NCBI RefSeq assembly: GCF_030817415.1
Contig: NZ_JAUSZI010000002.1
Coordinates: 558,001-622,000 of the forward strand
Reading direction: 5' to 3'
Length of the DNA stretch: 64,000 bases
Source of the DNA: Streptomyces umbrinus
GTDB lineage: Bacteria; Actinomycetota; Actinomycetes; Streptomycetales; Streptomycetaceae
In this document: positions 52,068 to 61,335 of the stretch, piece by piece
Position numbering within the stretch: position 1 is the stretch's first letter
Layout: every line of letters begins with the position of its first letter
Notes under the pieces: generated by a model
What the model saw: only the letters and a program-made list of their open reading frames with translations
Told to the model about the DNA's origin: nothing
The model's database searches: none
Made by a program: the position numbers and the translations under genes

Positions 52068-53215
52068 TTAATGCCTGTAGCTTCGCTTCTCGGCCATCGC
52101 ACTGGCAGTGGCGAAGAGCAGCGTGATGGCGACTCCGCCAATGATCGCGGCTGAAGGATTCCCCAAGTCCAGTGCCACGGCGGCCAGGGCCGCGGCGAGG
52201 CTGTAGCCCAAGCCTCCGAGGGCGTACAGGACGGAGTACGCAGCGGCATGCATGTGCGAGGGCAGCTGTTCGCGAAGGCTGAGGTTACGGGTGATCATCA
52301 CGCCGGACTGGAAGACGCCGGCGAGGAGAAAGCCTACGGTGATGCCCGACGCACCGGGCAGGACGGTGATCAGCAAAAGGCACCCGGCCATGGCGACCAG
52401 CAGCACCAGACTCTGGGTTTGTACGGATCCTGGCCAGAGCCGCAGGCCGTAGCAGAAGGCTCCGGCGGCGCTGGCCAGCGCGAAAGCTACGAGGAGTGGG
52501 CCTGACCATCCGACCGCGACCTGCCGCTGTTCGAGGAAGGCGGGCAGGACCAGTTCCGCGGCGGCGAGCATTGCCATGGAAGCCGCGCTGGTGAGGTAGA
52601 CGGGCCAGCCGAGAAGCCAGATCTGTGTCAATGGCGCTGCTGCACGTTCGGCGGGTGGGGGCTGTTGAGGTTCGGTGGGAAGCCGGAGCAGCAGGATTGA
52701 CGCGGCGGCCGCGCACAGCGCGCCCAGCAGGAGAGGGGCTCCTGCGTGGACCTGGAGCGCCAGGAAGACCACCAGAGCGGGCGCCGCTGCCCAGGTGATC
52801 TGAGTCAAGGTGGTCTCGGCGCTCAGTGCGCGGGGCACCGCACCGTCGGTCACGAGCTGGGTCAGCATGGTGCGGATGCCGCCGGGACAGGCGGCCGGTG
52901 CGGCGCCGGCCAGGAAGGCCAGGACGATCAGTACGCAGGCAGGTGCCGGTCCCGCAAGCGACAGACCGCAGAAGGCAAGAGCCCCAGTCAGCAGCCCGGC
53001 CGACAGTTGCTGTTTCATGCGGTTGCGGCGCAAGCGGACTCCGAGCAGGGACGCGCCGACCACCTCGCCCACGACGTACACGGAGCCAGACCTGCACCGA
53101 GGGTGTAGCCGGCCGGATGCTCTCGGGCGAGGAACATCAAGGCCAGCGGTGCCATGGCCACCGGAACCTTGCTGGCGAAGGCGACCACGCCCCAGAGCAG
53201 CAGTTCACGAGTCAT
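52068..53215 (-). pseudogene. MFS transporter gene, frameshifted, inside the ISL3-like element
   Basis: N-terminus in one frame (ATG 53215, MTRELLLWGVVAFASKVPVA and ending HPAGYTLGAGLA), the remainder in another (VYVVGEVVGASLLGVRLRRN and then about ten hydrophobic helices to the stop at 52068). One missing base near 53084-53088 explains the break; repaired, it would be about 380 residues with twelve helices. It resembles small drug-efflux MFS proteins. It is the passenger of the mobile unit. Mutation and sequencing error are both possible. Confidence 0.78.
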
Positions 53216-53376
53216 CAGGGCTCGGTAGGAAGCACCGGGTACGGGCACCTGGATCAGCCTTTCGCACAACGCGAGAACGGGGAGCTTCGCGACGGCCCAT
53301 TTCAGTGCAGAAAGTGTTCGGCGTCTTCAGTCATCGTGCGGTGCACACGCCGCAACTGCCAGATGAGTTGTAGCCG

Positions 53377-53600
53377 TTACTGGAGCAGGATCATCTTGCG
53401 GAGCAGCTCGAACCCGGCTCGACCGTAGAGTTGCCGCTTGATCTTTTTGATGCGGTTCACGGCGCCCTCGGTGCCGCCGGAGCACCAGTGCACGGTGAGT
53501 CCGGCGATCACGGCTTCCAGGTCAGTGGTGAGTCCGTGGGCGAAGCCGGTAATTCCGGGCAGTCGGGCGGCGTCAGTAGCGGTTGTTCGGTGGCACGGCG
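53377..53600 (-). pseudogene. ISL3-family transposase C-terminal remnant
   Basis: About 65 residues matching the C-terminus of ISL3 transposases: LPGITGFAHGLTTDLEAVIA, GLTVHWCSGGTEGAVNRIK and KIKRQLYGRAGFELLRKMIL. The catalytic core is missing; only about 30 bases separate the remnant from the inverted repeat, so an internal deletion removed the N-terminal part. Confidence 0.78.
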
Positions 53601-53630
53601 CACGCCGTCTCACGGAGGAGCGACCCACCA

Positions 53631-53715
53631 CAATCGAATAACGCGATGACGCTCCGCGACCGCTGTCCAAGATCTGTACCAGAGCCCACTGAACAACGTC
53701 AGGGCCACGTCAGAC
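53631..53715. repeat. Right 77-bp terminal inverted repeat and target duplication
   Basis: 53631-53707 is the inverted partner of 51965-52041, and CGTCAGAC at 53708-53715 is the second copy of the 8-bp target duplication. From 53716 to 53956 nothing recognisable is present. Confidence 0.85.
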
Positions 53716-53956
53716 CGCACGAGGTGTCTCCCAGCTGCCCACCGCCAGGGAGGCAGAGGCAGTCTCCAGATGCCCATACGAGGCGGACTTCCTGCGCTCT
53801 TCCCGCGCGACAGGATTCAAGAGTTCCCCGGGCTGCGCTTCGAGGCCCTTGGCGATATCCAGGGTTGTCAGCACTCAGGGATTGCGCCCACCGGGCGATC
53901 GGACGGTTGAGGCCGCCTGGGCCGTCGCTACGGATGCAGGGCGCGGGGGTTTCGTT

Positions 53957-54829
53957 TCAGCGGGTGCCCAGCAGGCCGGCGAGCAGTTGGAGTCGTTCGG
54001 CGTCGGGGCCGCCGTCTTCGGCGGTGTAGACGATCAGCATCGGACCGGGATCACCGGGCAGCGGGTACGCGTCCCAGTCCAGGTTCAGTTCTCCGACCAG
54101 CGGGTGGTTGACGCACATCCGGCCACGGGTCGTCTCCTCCACGTCGTGGCGGGCCCACAGTGTGGCGAACTCGCCGCTGTGGACTGCGAGTTCACCTACC
54201 AGTTCCGCGGCGCGCGGATGGCCCGGATGGGCGGCGACCTGCGCGCGGAGCATCGCGGTCAGCTCGGCGACGGTGGCTGCCCGCTCCGGGCAGGTCTGGT
54301 CTGCCTCCGGGTGCAGCAGCAGTGCGAGCAGGTTGCGTTCCGCCCGCGGCCGCTCGGTGAACTCGCCCAGCAGGGCCCCGGCCAGCGGGCTCCAGGCCAG
54401 CACGTCCAGGAAGCGGCCGACGACCAACGCGGGCGCGGGCATGGTGTGCAGCAGCCGCAGCGTGGTGGGCGGCACCTCCTCCGGCGCGTGTTCGCGCGGC
54501 CGACGGGCGGGCGTGCGCGCGGCGGCGGCGAGGCCGTGCAGATGCCGGGACTCCTCGGCGGTGAAGTTCAGGGCGCGCGCCAGGGCGTCCAGGACCTGCT
54601 CGGAGGGGTGTACGTCGCGTCCCTGCTCCATGCGCTGGTAGTAGTCCGAGCTGACTCCGGCCAGCAGGGCCAACTCCTCCCGTCGCAGCCCGGCAACACG
54701 CCGCCTCGGGCCCGGTTCCAGGCCAACGTCCTGTGGACGTAGGCGAGTGCGGCGGGTTCGCAGGAACTCGGCGAGTTCGCGCCGGGGATCGTCGGTCACG
54801 GCGAGGGCGTCGAGGGAGTCGTCGGTCAC
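53957..54829 (-). CDS. XRE-family regulator with MmyB-like ligand-binding domain
   Basis: A 290-residue regulator starting at GTG 54829. HTH about residues 15-90 (GLRREELALLAGVSSDYYQR, MEQGRDVHPSEQVLDALARA), MmyB-like domain about 110-285. It is divergent from the MDR oxidoreductase gene, 131 bases away, so it very likely regulates that gene; this regulator/oxidoreductase pairing is common in Streptomyces. Confidence 0.92.
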   Translation of the reverse strand: MTDDSLDALAVTDDPRRELAEFLRTRRTRLRPQDVGLEPGPRRRVAGLRREELALLAGVSSDYYQRMEQGRDVHPSEQVLDALARALNFTAEESRHLHGLAAAARTPARRPREHAPEEVPPTTLRLLHTMPAPALVVGRFLDVLAWSPLAGALLGEFTERPRAERNLLALLLHPEADQTCPERAATVAELTAMLRAQVAAHPGHPRAAELVGELAVHSGEFATLWARHDVEETTRGRMCVNHPLVGELNLDWDAYPLPGDPGPMLIVYTAEDGGPDAERLQLLAGLLGTR

Positions 54830-54960
54830 GGAGTCAGTATGGCGCGGGCGCGGCCGGGGATGGTGGGTCTGCCAGTCCCAGGAAAAGGCGAACGACCATG
54901 ATGCGGGCAGTCCGAGGAAGGATCGGACTCACACCAGCCGACCACGGAAGGACCACTGCC

Positions 54961-55911
54961 ATGAAGGCCGCCCAGATCACGAGTTACGGTGCAGCGGATG
55001 TCCTGCGGGTCAACGAGGTCGCCCGGCCCGCTCCCGGTGCGGGCGAGGTCCTGGTGTCGGTCGAGGCGTCCAGCGTGAACGGGCATGATGTGATCGTCCG
55101 CGCCGGGGAGTTGAAGATGGTCTCCGGCCGCCGCTTCCCGCTCGGGGCGGGGCTGGACTTCGCGGGCGTCGTCGTCGAGACCGGCGCGGATGTCGAGGGC
55201 TACCGGGCCGGGGACCGGGTGTGGGGCATGGTGCATCCCCGTAAGCGGCACGTAACCGCTGGAGCCGCCGAGTACGTCGTGGTCCCTGCCGGCCGCATCT
55301 CGCTCGTCCCGGCCGGGGTCTCGTCGGTCGACGCGGCCTCCCTGGTCGTCACGGGCGCGACGGCGCTTCTCGCGCTGCGGGACTCCGTGCACGCGGTGAA
55401 GGGGGAACGGGTCCTCGTCCGGGGCGCGGCGGGCGGGGTCGGCACGGCCGTCGTCCAACTGGCCCACGCGCTGGGCTGCCACGTGACGGCACTCGCCCGC
55501 GACCGCCACGCTCCGGTCCTCACCGGCCTCGGCGCCGACGAGGTCCTCGACTACGGCTCGACCACCTCGGACGCGATCGGCCCCTTCGACGTCATCGTCG
55601 ACACGGTCGGTACGGAACTGAACTGCTACCGGAGCCGGTTGGCGGCCGGCGGCCGGATGGTCACCGTAGGACTCTCCGCGTCGGCCCTGGCCGCGATCGC
55701 CGCGTCGAGTGTGTACGGTTCCCGCCGCGTCCGCACCTTCAGCGCCAACCCCGACACCGCCGTACTGCGCGACCTGGCCGACAAAGTCACGTCAGTTGCG
55801 CTGCGCCCGGTGATCGACAGCGTGTACCCGCTCACGGACATCGCGGCTGCGCACAAGGCGTTCGAGCGCGGCGGCGTCGTCGGCAAGCACGTGGTCGCGG
55901 TGTCCGCGTAG
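54961..55911 (+). CDS. NADP-dependent MDR oxidoreductase, quinone-oxidoreductase-like
   Basis: A 316-residue medium-chain dehydrogenase/reductase. ATG 54961 (MKAAQITSYGAADVLRVNE). GroES-like N-terminal domain (to about residue 125), then a Rossmann domain with GAAGGVGTAVVQLAHALG. No structural or catalytic zinc cysteine cluster is seen, as in quinone oxidoreductases. It would reduce quinones or enones with NADPH. Controlled probably by the divergent XRE/MmyB regulator. Confidence 0.92.
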   Translation: MKAAQITSYGAADVLRVNEVARPAPGAGEVLVSVEASSVNGHDVIVRAGELKMVSGRRFPLGAGLDFAGVVVETGADVEGYRAGDRVWGMVHPRKRHVTAGAAEYVVVPAGRISLVPAGVSSVDAASLVVTGATALLALRDSVHAVKGERVLVRGAAGGVGTAVVQLAHALGCHVTALARDRHAPVLTGLGADEVLDYGSTTSDAIGPFDVIVDTVGTELNCYRSRLAAGGRMVTVGLSASALAAIAASSVYGSRRVRTFSANPDTAVLRDLADKVTSVALRPVIDSVYPLTDIAAAHKAFERGGVVGKHVVAVSA

Positions 55912-55935
55912 CTCCGTCGCTCTCGTGGAGAACGG

Positions 55936-56060
55936 CGCGCAACCGTCCGGGGACTTGGCCACTCGTCGGCGAGGTAGCCGCCGATCACGTCCCGGTTGCG
56001 GGCCAGGACGTCGACGCGCTCGGTCAGCCTGTCACGCTCGCGTTCGAGCGCCGCCATGGC
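55936..56060 (-). pseudogene. Possible C-terminal remnant of a MerR-type regulator
   Basis: The minus strand encodes MAALERERDRLTERVDVLAR followed by NRDVIGGYLAD, a coiled helix typical of the C-terminus of MerR-family regulators, but no HTH precedes it. It may be the end of a lost gene. The rest of 56061-56358 holds only a short GCATCT hexamer repeat (56178-56200) and the ribosome binding site of the next gene. Confidence 0.35.
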
Positions 56061-56358
56061 CGCAGCGTCGGGCGCCGGATCCGTCGATACGCCCCATCCA
56101 CCCACCGCCAACCCGTCGCGGCCGCCGGCGCCGCACAGCCCCACATCACCCGGACGGAGCGCCGGCCGCTCGCCTCACCCGCATCTGCATCTGCATCTGC
56201 AGGAGGGCGAGGCACGTCGTCCCGAGCGTCCGCATACGCCCACGGGCAGACGAACTCAACCGCGCACACCGGCGTTTGGACCATTGACAGCGATCCGGTC
56301 GGCATGGCAGGTTCTCGGTCTGTCCAGCCGAGACAACGTTGTCAAGGAGGTCTGCCCG

Positions 56359-59300
56359 ATGCGGCTGTCCGTCAGACGGATCACGGCCCGCGCAATCGCC
56401 GCGGGCGTCAGCCTGCTCATTCCAGGCCTGCTGTTCGGGGGTGTGCTTCCGCCCGTCGCGGCCGCCGCGGAGCCGGTCTCCGACCCCGCCGCACTGGTGA
56501 ATCCCTTCATCGGCACCCAGAACTTCGGGAACACCTTCCCCGGGGCCGCCGCCCCGTTCGGCATGGTCCAGGTCAGCCCGGACACCGGTGGGCAGGGCGG
56601 GTACGACTACCAGCAGGACAAGATCCACGGGTTCAGCCAGACCCACCTCTCCGGAGTCGGCTGCGGTGTCTCCGGGGAGCTGCCCATCATGCCGACGACC
56701 GGCGCGGTCGACAGCGTGAACCCGGACACGTACCGCTCCAAGTACTCGCACGACGACGAGGAAGCCACCCCCGGCTACTACCGGGTCGGCCTGTCGACGT
56801 ACGACATCGAGGCCGAGCTGACCGCCACGAAGCGCACGGGCTGGCAGCGCTACACCTTCCCGGCCACCGGCGCGGCGAACGTGCTGTTCAACACCGGCAA
56901 GGCCAACCAGAACGTGTTCGACTCCGAGGTGCACGTGGTCGGGGACCGCACGGTGGAGGGGCGGGTGCGTGCCGGAGGGTTCTGTGCCGGGAAGGACAAG
57001 CACACCGTCTACTTCACCGCCACGTTCGACCGGCCCTTCAAGGATCACGGCACCTGGCGCGGTTCAACACCCGAGCCGGGCACGCGAGATGCCGAAGGAG
57101 AGGGCAGCAACGGCGCCTGGGTGACCTTCGACGCGACCGACGACCGGGACGCCGTCGTGAAGGTGGGCCTGTCGTACACCGGCATGGACGGTGCCCGGAA
57201 GAACCTCGCCGAGGAGACCGGGGACTCGTACGACTTCGACGCCACGCGCGCCGCGCTGCGTGCCACCTGGGAGAAGCAGCTCTCCTCGATCAAGGTCGGC
57301 GGCGGGGCTCCGGAACGGCAGAAGGTGTTCTACAGCGCCCTGTACCACGCGCAGTTGCACCCGAACCTGGCCGGTGACGTCGACGGCCGCTACACGGGGT
57401 TCGACGGCTCGGTGCACACCGCATCCGACTTCACGCCGTATCAGAACCTCTCACTGTGGGACACCTACCGGCCGCAGAACCAGCTGCTGGAGATGGTGGA
57501 GCCACGTGTCGCCCGGGATGTGGCGCTGTCGGTCCTCGCGATCGGCAAGGACGGCGGGTGGCTGCCCCGGTGGGCCCTCGCCAACAGCGAGACCAACATC
57601 ATGACCGGCGACCCCGTGACGCCGTTCCTCGTCGAGGCATGGTCGAAGGGCATGCTGGCCGGGCACGAGGACGAGGCCTACGCGCTGCTGAAGAAGAACG
57701 CGACCAGTACCCCGCCCGCCGACTCCCCGTACAACGGCCGCTCCGCCGTGGACCAGTACAGCGAGCGCGGCTACGTCCCCTCCGGTCTGGAGCTGAAGAA
57801 GGACTGCGCGGACAAGGGCGGCGACAACGACTGCACCCACCCGGCTTCGGCGACCCTGGAGTACTCGGCGGCGGACGCGTCACTGGCCCTGATGGCCAAG
57901 GGGCTCGGGCACGGCTCCGACGCACGGATGTTCGCGGCCCGCGGCCAGTGGTACCGCAACCTGTGGGACTCCTCGATCGGCCAGTTCCGGCCCCGTACGA
58001 CCTCGGGGACGTGGATGACGCCGTACGACCCGGTCGAAGCGGGCCACCAGTTCCACGAGGGCGGCGCGTACCAGTACCAGTGGCTCGTGCCGCAGGACCC
58101 CGCCGGTCTTGTCGGGCTCATGGGCGGCCGGAAGGCCACGGAGAAGCGGCTCGACTCCTTCTTCGTCTACGACAAGCTGCTCACCGACCCGGCGGGCACG
58201 GCACGCAAGGACTGGATCTCTCAGCCGTACGACTACTACGGCAAGCCGACCTACAACCCCAACAACGAGCCCGATCTCCACGCGCCTTACATGTACCTGT
58301 GGGCGGGCGCGCCGGCGAAGACGGCGACCGTGGTGCGGGCCGCGATGACGCTGTTCACCAACGGGCCCGACGGCATGACCGGCAACGACGACCTGGGCAC
58401 CATGTCGGCCTGGTACGTGTTCTCCTCGCTCGGCCTCTACCCGACGATGAGCGGCGGCGACTTCCTCGCGCTGTCCAGCCCGCAGTTCGACTCCGCGGCC
58501 ATCACGATCGGCCGGTACGGGAAGCGGCAGGGCGGCACGCTGACGATCAAGGCGCCGGGGGCGAGCGACACCAACCGGTACGTACAGGATGTGTCGTTGG
58601 ACGGCCGCGACGTACGGCGCACCTGGCTGGACTGGGACAAGGTGTCGCACGGCGGCACCCTGGTCCACCGGCTCGGTACGAAGCCGTCGGACTGGGGTAC
58701 CGGTGCGGGTGCCCAGCCGCCGTCGGTCAACCAGGCGGACGCGGACGGCCGACGGCACCTGGACGCGTCCCTGCGGAGCTCCTCCGATGTCGTCCCGGTC
58801 GGCGACACGGCTCAGACCGCCCACCTGACCCTGGATGTCCTCGGCCAGGCCCCTGGTGAACTGCGGGCGTCTGTGACGGCCAAGGCGCCCACCGGCTGGC
58901 AGGTGACGACAACTCCGCGCTCACCGCTGCGGATCCGGTCCCAGCACCTGCCCGTGCAGAAGACGGTGTCCGTGAAGGTGACCGTGCCTCCCGGCACCGC
59001 CGCAGGTTCCTACCCGGTGCGCTTCACGGTCGAGGCGGAGGGAGCGGGTCGAGTCACCCGGGAAGCCACCGTCGAGGTACGCCCGGCCGCGAAGTGTGCG
59101 ACAGCCACGGACAAGCAGTGTGCGGTGGACCTGAGCGGGGACATGGCGCACGACGGGACGGCCACCACGGACAATCCCGGCCAGGGTGACTTCGACGGAT
59201 CCGGCTGGAGTTACGACGCCGGTCTCCTTCCGGCCGCCGGTCCTGTCACCTGGGACGGCGTGACGTACGAGGCACCGGATCCGACGGGGACCGCGGCGAA

Positions 59301-59652
59301 CTTCGTCGAGGCCCGCGGCCAGACGCTGCTGCTGCCCGGCCGCAGCCACGGCACCCTGCGCCTGGTGGCGGCATCGCACAACGGGCCGGTGACGACCGCG
59401 CTGACCGTCCGGTACACCGACGGCAGCAGCTCCGAGGTCCCGCTCAAGGTCGGCGACTGGGCCGGCCAGGCCCCCGACGGCACCACCGTCGTCCTCGACA
59501 TGCCACACCGGATCAAGGCCGGCCAAGGCGTCGACGGGCCACCGGTACGGCTGTTCGGCACTTCCGTCGAGCTGGACGACGCCAAGGAGATGCGCTCGTT
59601 GACGCTCCCGGACGATCCGCGGATCGAGGTGTACGCGATCACGCTGTCGTAA
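56359..59652 (+). CDS. Secreted GH92 alpha-mannosidase with NEW3-like domain
   Basis: A 1,097-residue exported enzyme. ATG 56359 follows AAGGAGG at 8 bases and begins a signal peptide (MRLSVRRITARAIAAGVSLL onward, cleaved near AAAAEP). GH92 core about residues 45-770: FIGTQNFGNTFPGAAAPFGM, GFSQTHLSGVGC, a probable acid Glu637 in NNEPDLHAPYMY, and the Asp677/Asp678 pair in GNDDLGTMSAWYVF that supplies the base. A NEW3/Ig-like domain (about 830-915) and a further beta-rich C-terminal domain follow. GH92 enzymes are Ca2+-dependent, inverting exo-mannosidases, mostly on fungal or plant N-glycans and mannan. It is monocistronic with a strong terminator. Confidence 0.93.
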   Translation: MRLSVRRITARAIAAGVSLLIPGLLFGGVLPPVAAAAEPVSDPAALVNPFIGTQNFGNTFPGAAAPFGMVQVSPDTGGQGGYDYQQDKIHGFSQTHLSGVGCGVSGELPIMPTTGAVDSVNPDTYRSKYSHDDEEATPGYYRVGLSTYDIEAELTATKRTGWQRYTFPATGAANVLFNTGKANQNVFDSEVHVVGDRTVEGRVRAGGFCAGKDKHTVYFTATFDRPFKDHGTWRGSTPEPGTRDAEGEGSNGAWVTFDATDDRDAVVKVGLSYTGMDGARKNLAEETGDSYDFDATRAALRATWEKQLSSIKVGGGAPERQKVFYSALYHAQLHPNLAGDVDGRYTGFDGSVHTASDFTPYQNLSLWDTYRPQNQLLEMVEPRVARDVALSVLAIGKDGGWLPRWALANSETNIMTGDPVTPFLVEAWSKGMLAGHEDEAYALLKKNATSTPPADSPYNGRSAVDQYSERGYVPSGLELKKDCADKGGDNDCTHPASATLEYSAADASLALMAKGLGHGSDARMFAARGQWYRNLWDSSIGQFRPRTTSGTWMTPYDPVEAGHQFHEGGAYQYQWLVPQDPAGLVGLMGGRKATEKRLDSFFVYDKLLTDPAGTARKDWISQPYDYYGKPTYNPNNEPDLHAPYMYLWAGAPAKTATVVRAAMTLFTNGPDGMTGNDDLGTMSAWYVFSSLGLYPTMSGGDFLALSSPQFDSAAITIGRYGKRQGGTLTIKAPGASDTNRYVQDVSLDGRDVRRTWLDWDKVSHGGTLVHRLGTKPSDWGTGAGAQPPSVNQADADGRRHLDASLRSSSDVVPVGDTAQTAHLTLDVLGQAPGELRASVTAKAPTGWQVTTTPRSPLRIRSQHLPVQKTVSVKVTVPPGTAAGSYPVRFTVEAEGAGRVTREATVEVRPAAKCATATDKQCAVDLSGDMAHDGTATTDNPGQGDFDGSGWSYDAGLLPAAGPVTWDGVTYEAPDPTGTAANFVEARGQTLLLPGRSHGTLRLVAASHNGPVTTALTVRYTDGSSSEVPLKVGDWAGQAPDGTTVVLDMPHRIKAGQGVDGPPVRLFGTSVELDDAKEMRSLTLPDDPRIEVYAITLS

Positions 59653-59700
59653 GCGGCTTGCGCAGACAGCCGTCGGAAGCCCTCCCCAGCCCCCCATCCG

Positions 59701-59740
59701 CCTCCGCTCCAGCCTGTCGGCCGGAGCGGAGGTGGGGGGG
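59701..59740 (+). terminator. Terminator of the GH92 gene
   Basis: CCTCCGCTCC (59701-59710) pairs with GGAGCGGAGG (59723-59732); the outer C-run (59690 onward) and the G-run (59734-59740) extend the stem, and CTTTTCCTG follows as a short T-tract. It lies about 50 bases after the stop. From here to 59937 no gene is seen. Confidence 0.8.
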
Positions 59741-59937
59741 CTTTTCCTGTGTCGGGGCGGTTGAGTAGTGGTTACTCATGCCATGCCGCAGCAGCGCAAG
59801 CCACTCTCTGAGAACCGGCGCGATGCACACCCCACCGGGCCCGGACCACGAGAAGGGACACGGCGGGAAGACGGGCGAGCGGTACACGTGCACGCTCAGC
59901 GGAGCAGTGCACAGTCGGCTTTGATCAGGAGGCAGGT

Positions 59938-60042
59938 ATGAGAGGTAAGTTACGGCGCCGAGGCGCCATGGCCGCGGTGGTCGCGGCGCTCAGTGCCGGT
60001 GGGATGGTTCTGTCGACCGCGTCAGCGTCGGTGCTGCTCAGG
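59938..60042 (+). pseudogene. Signal-peptide fragment of a secreted protein
   Basis: A good start (ATG 59938 after AGGAGGCAGGT) leads into a signal peptide: MRGKLRRRGAMAAVVAALSA continuing to STASAS. The homology to a secreted protein ends near residue 32-35, where the sequence passes straight into the middle of an acyl-CoA dehydrogenase gene. The mature protein is lost, and the identity is unknown. Confidence 0.55.
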
Positions 60043-60045
60043 GTG

Positions 60046-60730
60046 GGGCCAGGGTCACGCACGGTGGTCAGGCCGACTTCTACACCGTGTTCCTGCGGAC
60101 CTCCCCGACGCGAGCGGGGGCATCTCCTGCTTCCACGTCGACGCCGGCACGGCAGGGCTTGTCGCAGGCACACCGGAACGCAAGATGGGTCTGCGCAGCT
60201 CGACCACTACTGAGATGCACTTCGAGGGAGTGGTCATCCCCGAGGACAGACTCGTCGGCGCTCCTGGCCAAGGACTGCAGATCGCTCTGTCGGCTCTCGA
60301 CGCGGGCAGGCTCGGCATCGCCGCGGTCGCCGTCGGTATCGCGCAGGCCGCTCTGGACTACGCGATCGAATACGCCCGGGAGCGCCAGACGTTCGGGCGC
60401 CCGGTCATCGAGCACCAAGGCGTCGGATTCCTGCTGGCCGACATGGCCGCCAGGACCGAAGCCGCGCGCGCGACCTACCTGGTCGCCGCACGTCGCAAGG
60501 ACAACGGCCGGCCGTACACCCGGCAAGCCAGTGTGGCCAAGCTGATCGCGACCGACACTGCGATGGCGGTCACGACCGACGCGGTGCAGGTCCTCGGCGG
60601 CGCGGGATACGTGCTCGACCACCCGGTGGAACGGTTCATGCGGGAAGCGAAGATCACGCAGATCTTCGAAGGCACCAACCAGATCCAGCGCCTGGTGATC
60701 AGCCGCCAACTCGCGGATCCCACACGCTGA
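60046..60730 (+). pseudogene. Acyl-CoA dehydrogenase, N-terminally truncated and frameshifted
   Basis: VTHGGQADFYTVFLRTSP (plus frame 3) continues as DASGGISCFHVDAGTAG in another frame; one C missing from the run at 60102-60106 would restore it. After that the C-terminal half of an acyl-CoA dehydrogenase is intact, with YARERQTFGRPVIEHQGVGF, the QVLGGAGYVLDHPVERFMRE block and the end FEGTNQIQRLVISRQL. The N-terminal and middle domains (first about 150 residues) are gone. Not functional as it stands. Confidence 0.8.
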
Positions 60731-60821
60731 CCACCGCCGCGACGCCAACCCCTCATGTCCGGACGCCAACCCTCATGTCCGAGACACCAATCCACGATGC
60801 GTACATGTGAGGAGAACTGCC

Positions 60822-61335
60822 GTGCAGTATCGCGATGCCGTAGCCGTCGTCTCCGGCGGTGCTTCCGGCCTCGGGCGTGCCGTGGTCGGGCGGCTGCATT
60901 TCGAGGGAGCCACCGTGGTGGTTCTGGACCTGCCCACCGGAGCGGGCCGCGAGTTCGCCGACCACCTCGGCAAGCGCGCACATTTCGTAGCGGCCGACGT
61001 CACGGACGCGTCCGAGGTGCGGGCGGCGTTCGCCACGGCCGCTGAACTCGGCACGCTGCGCGTGGCCGTCAACTGTGCCGGGGTGGCCACACCCGGTCGG
61101 ATCATCGGCAGCCGAGGACTGCTCCCGCTCGACCAGTTCCGCCGCGTGGTCGACATCAACCTCGTAGAGACCTTCAACGTCCTGAGCAACGCCGCGGCGG
61201 TGATGGCGGGCAACGAACCCGTCGACGGCGACCGCGGAATCATCGTCTGTACGTCCTCCATCGCCGCGTACGACGGGCAGATAGGGCAAGCCGCGTACGC
61301 CGCCGGCAAGGGCGGAGTCGCCTCGCTGACGTTTC
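60822..61335 (+). pseudogene. SDR oxidoreductase (HSD10-like), C-terminally truncated
   Basis: GTG 60822 follows AGGAG at 7 bases. The Rossmann part is well kept: VSGGASGLGRAV, NCAGVATPGR, the catalytic Ser region CTSSIAAYDG and the YxxxK as YAAGK. It resembles type-II 3-hydroxyacyl-CoA dehydrogenases of beta-oxidation, consistent with the neighbouring acyl-CoA dehydrogenase. At about 61332 the sequence switches to a fumarate-reductase-like gene, so the last about 70 residues are lost; the frame runs on to 61421 as unrelated residues. Confidence 0.75.

Larger units (their letters stand above)
51965..53707. mobile_element. 1,743-bp ISL3-like element carrying an MFS transporter gene
   Basis: Terminal inverted repeats of 77 bp (51965-52041 and 53631-53707, about 92% identical) enclose an ISL3-type transposase remnant and an MFS gene. 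The unit is flanked by a perfect 8-bp direct repeat CGTCAGAC (51957-51964; 53708-53715), the duplication length expected for the ISL3 family. The transposase keeps only its C-terminus, so the unit would need an enzyme in trans. It lies downstream of the XRE regulator and is one transposed unit with a passenger gene. Confidence 0.8.

Noticed and set aside
56178..56200. GCATCT hexamer repeats as a regulatory array
   Set aside because: Only three to four short units, not positioned at a promoter; likely a chance microsatellite.
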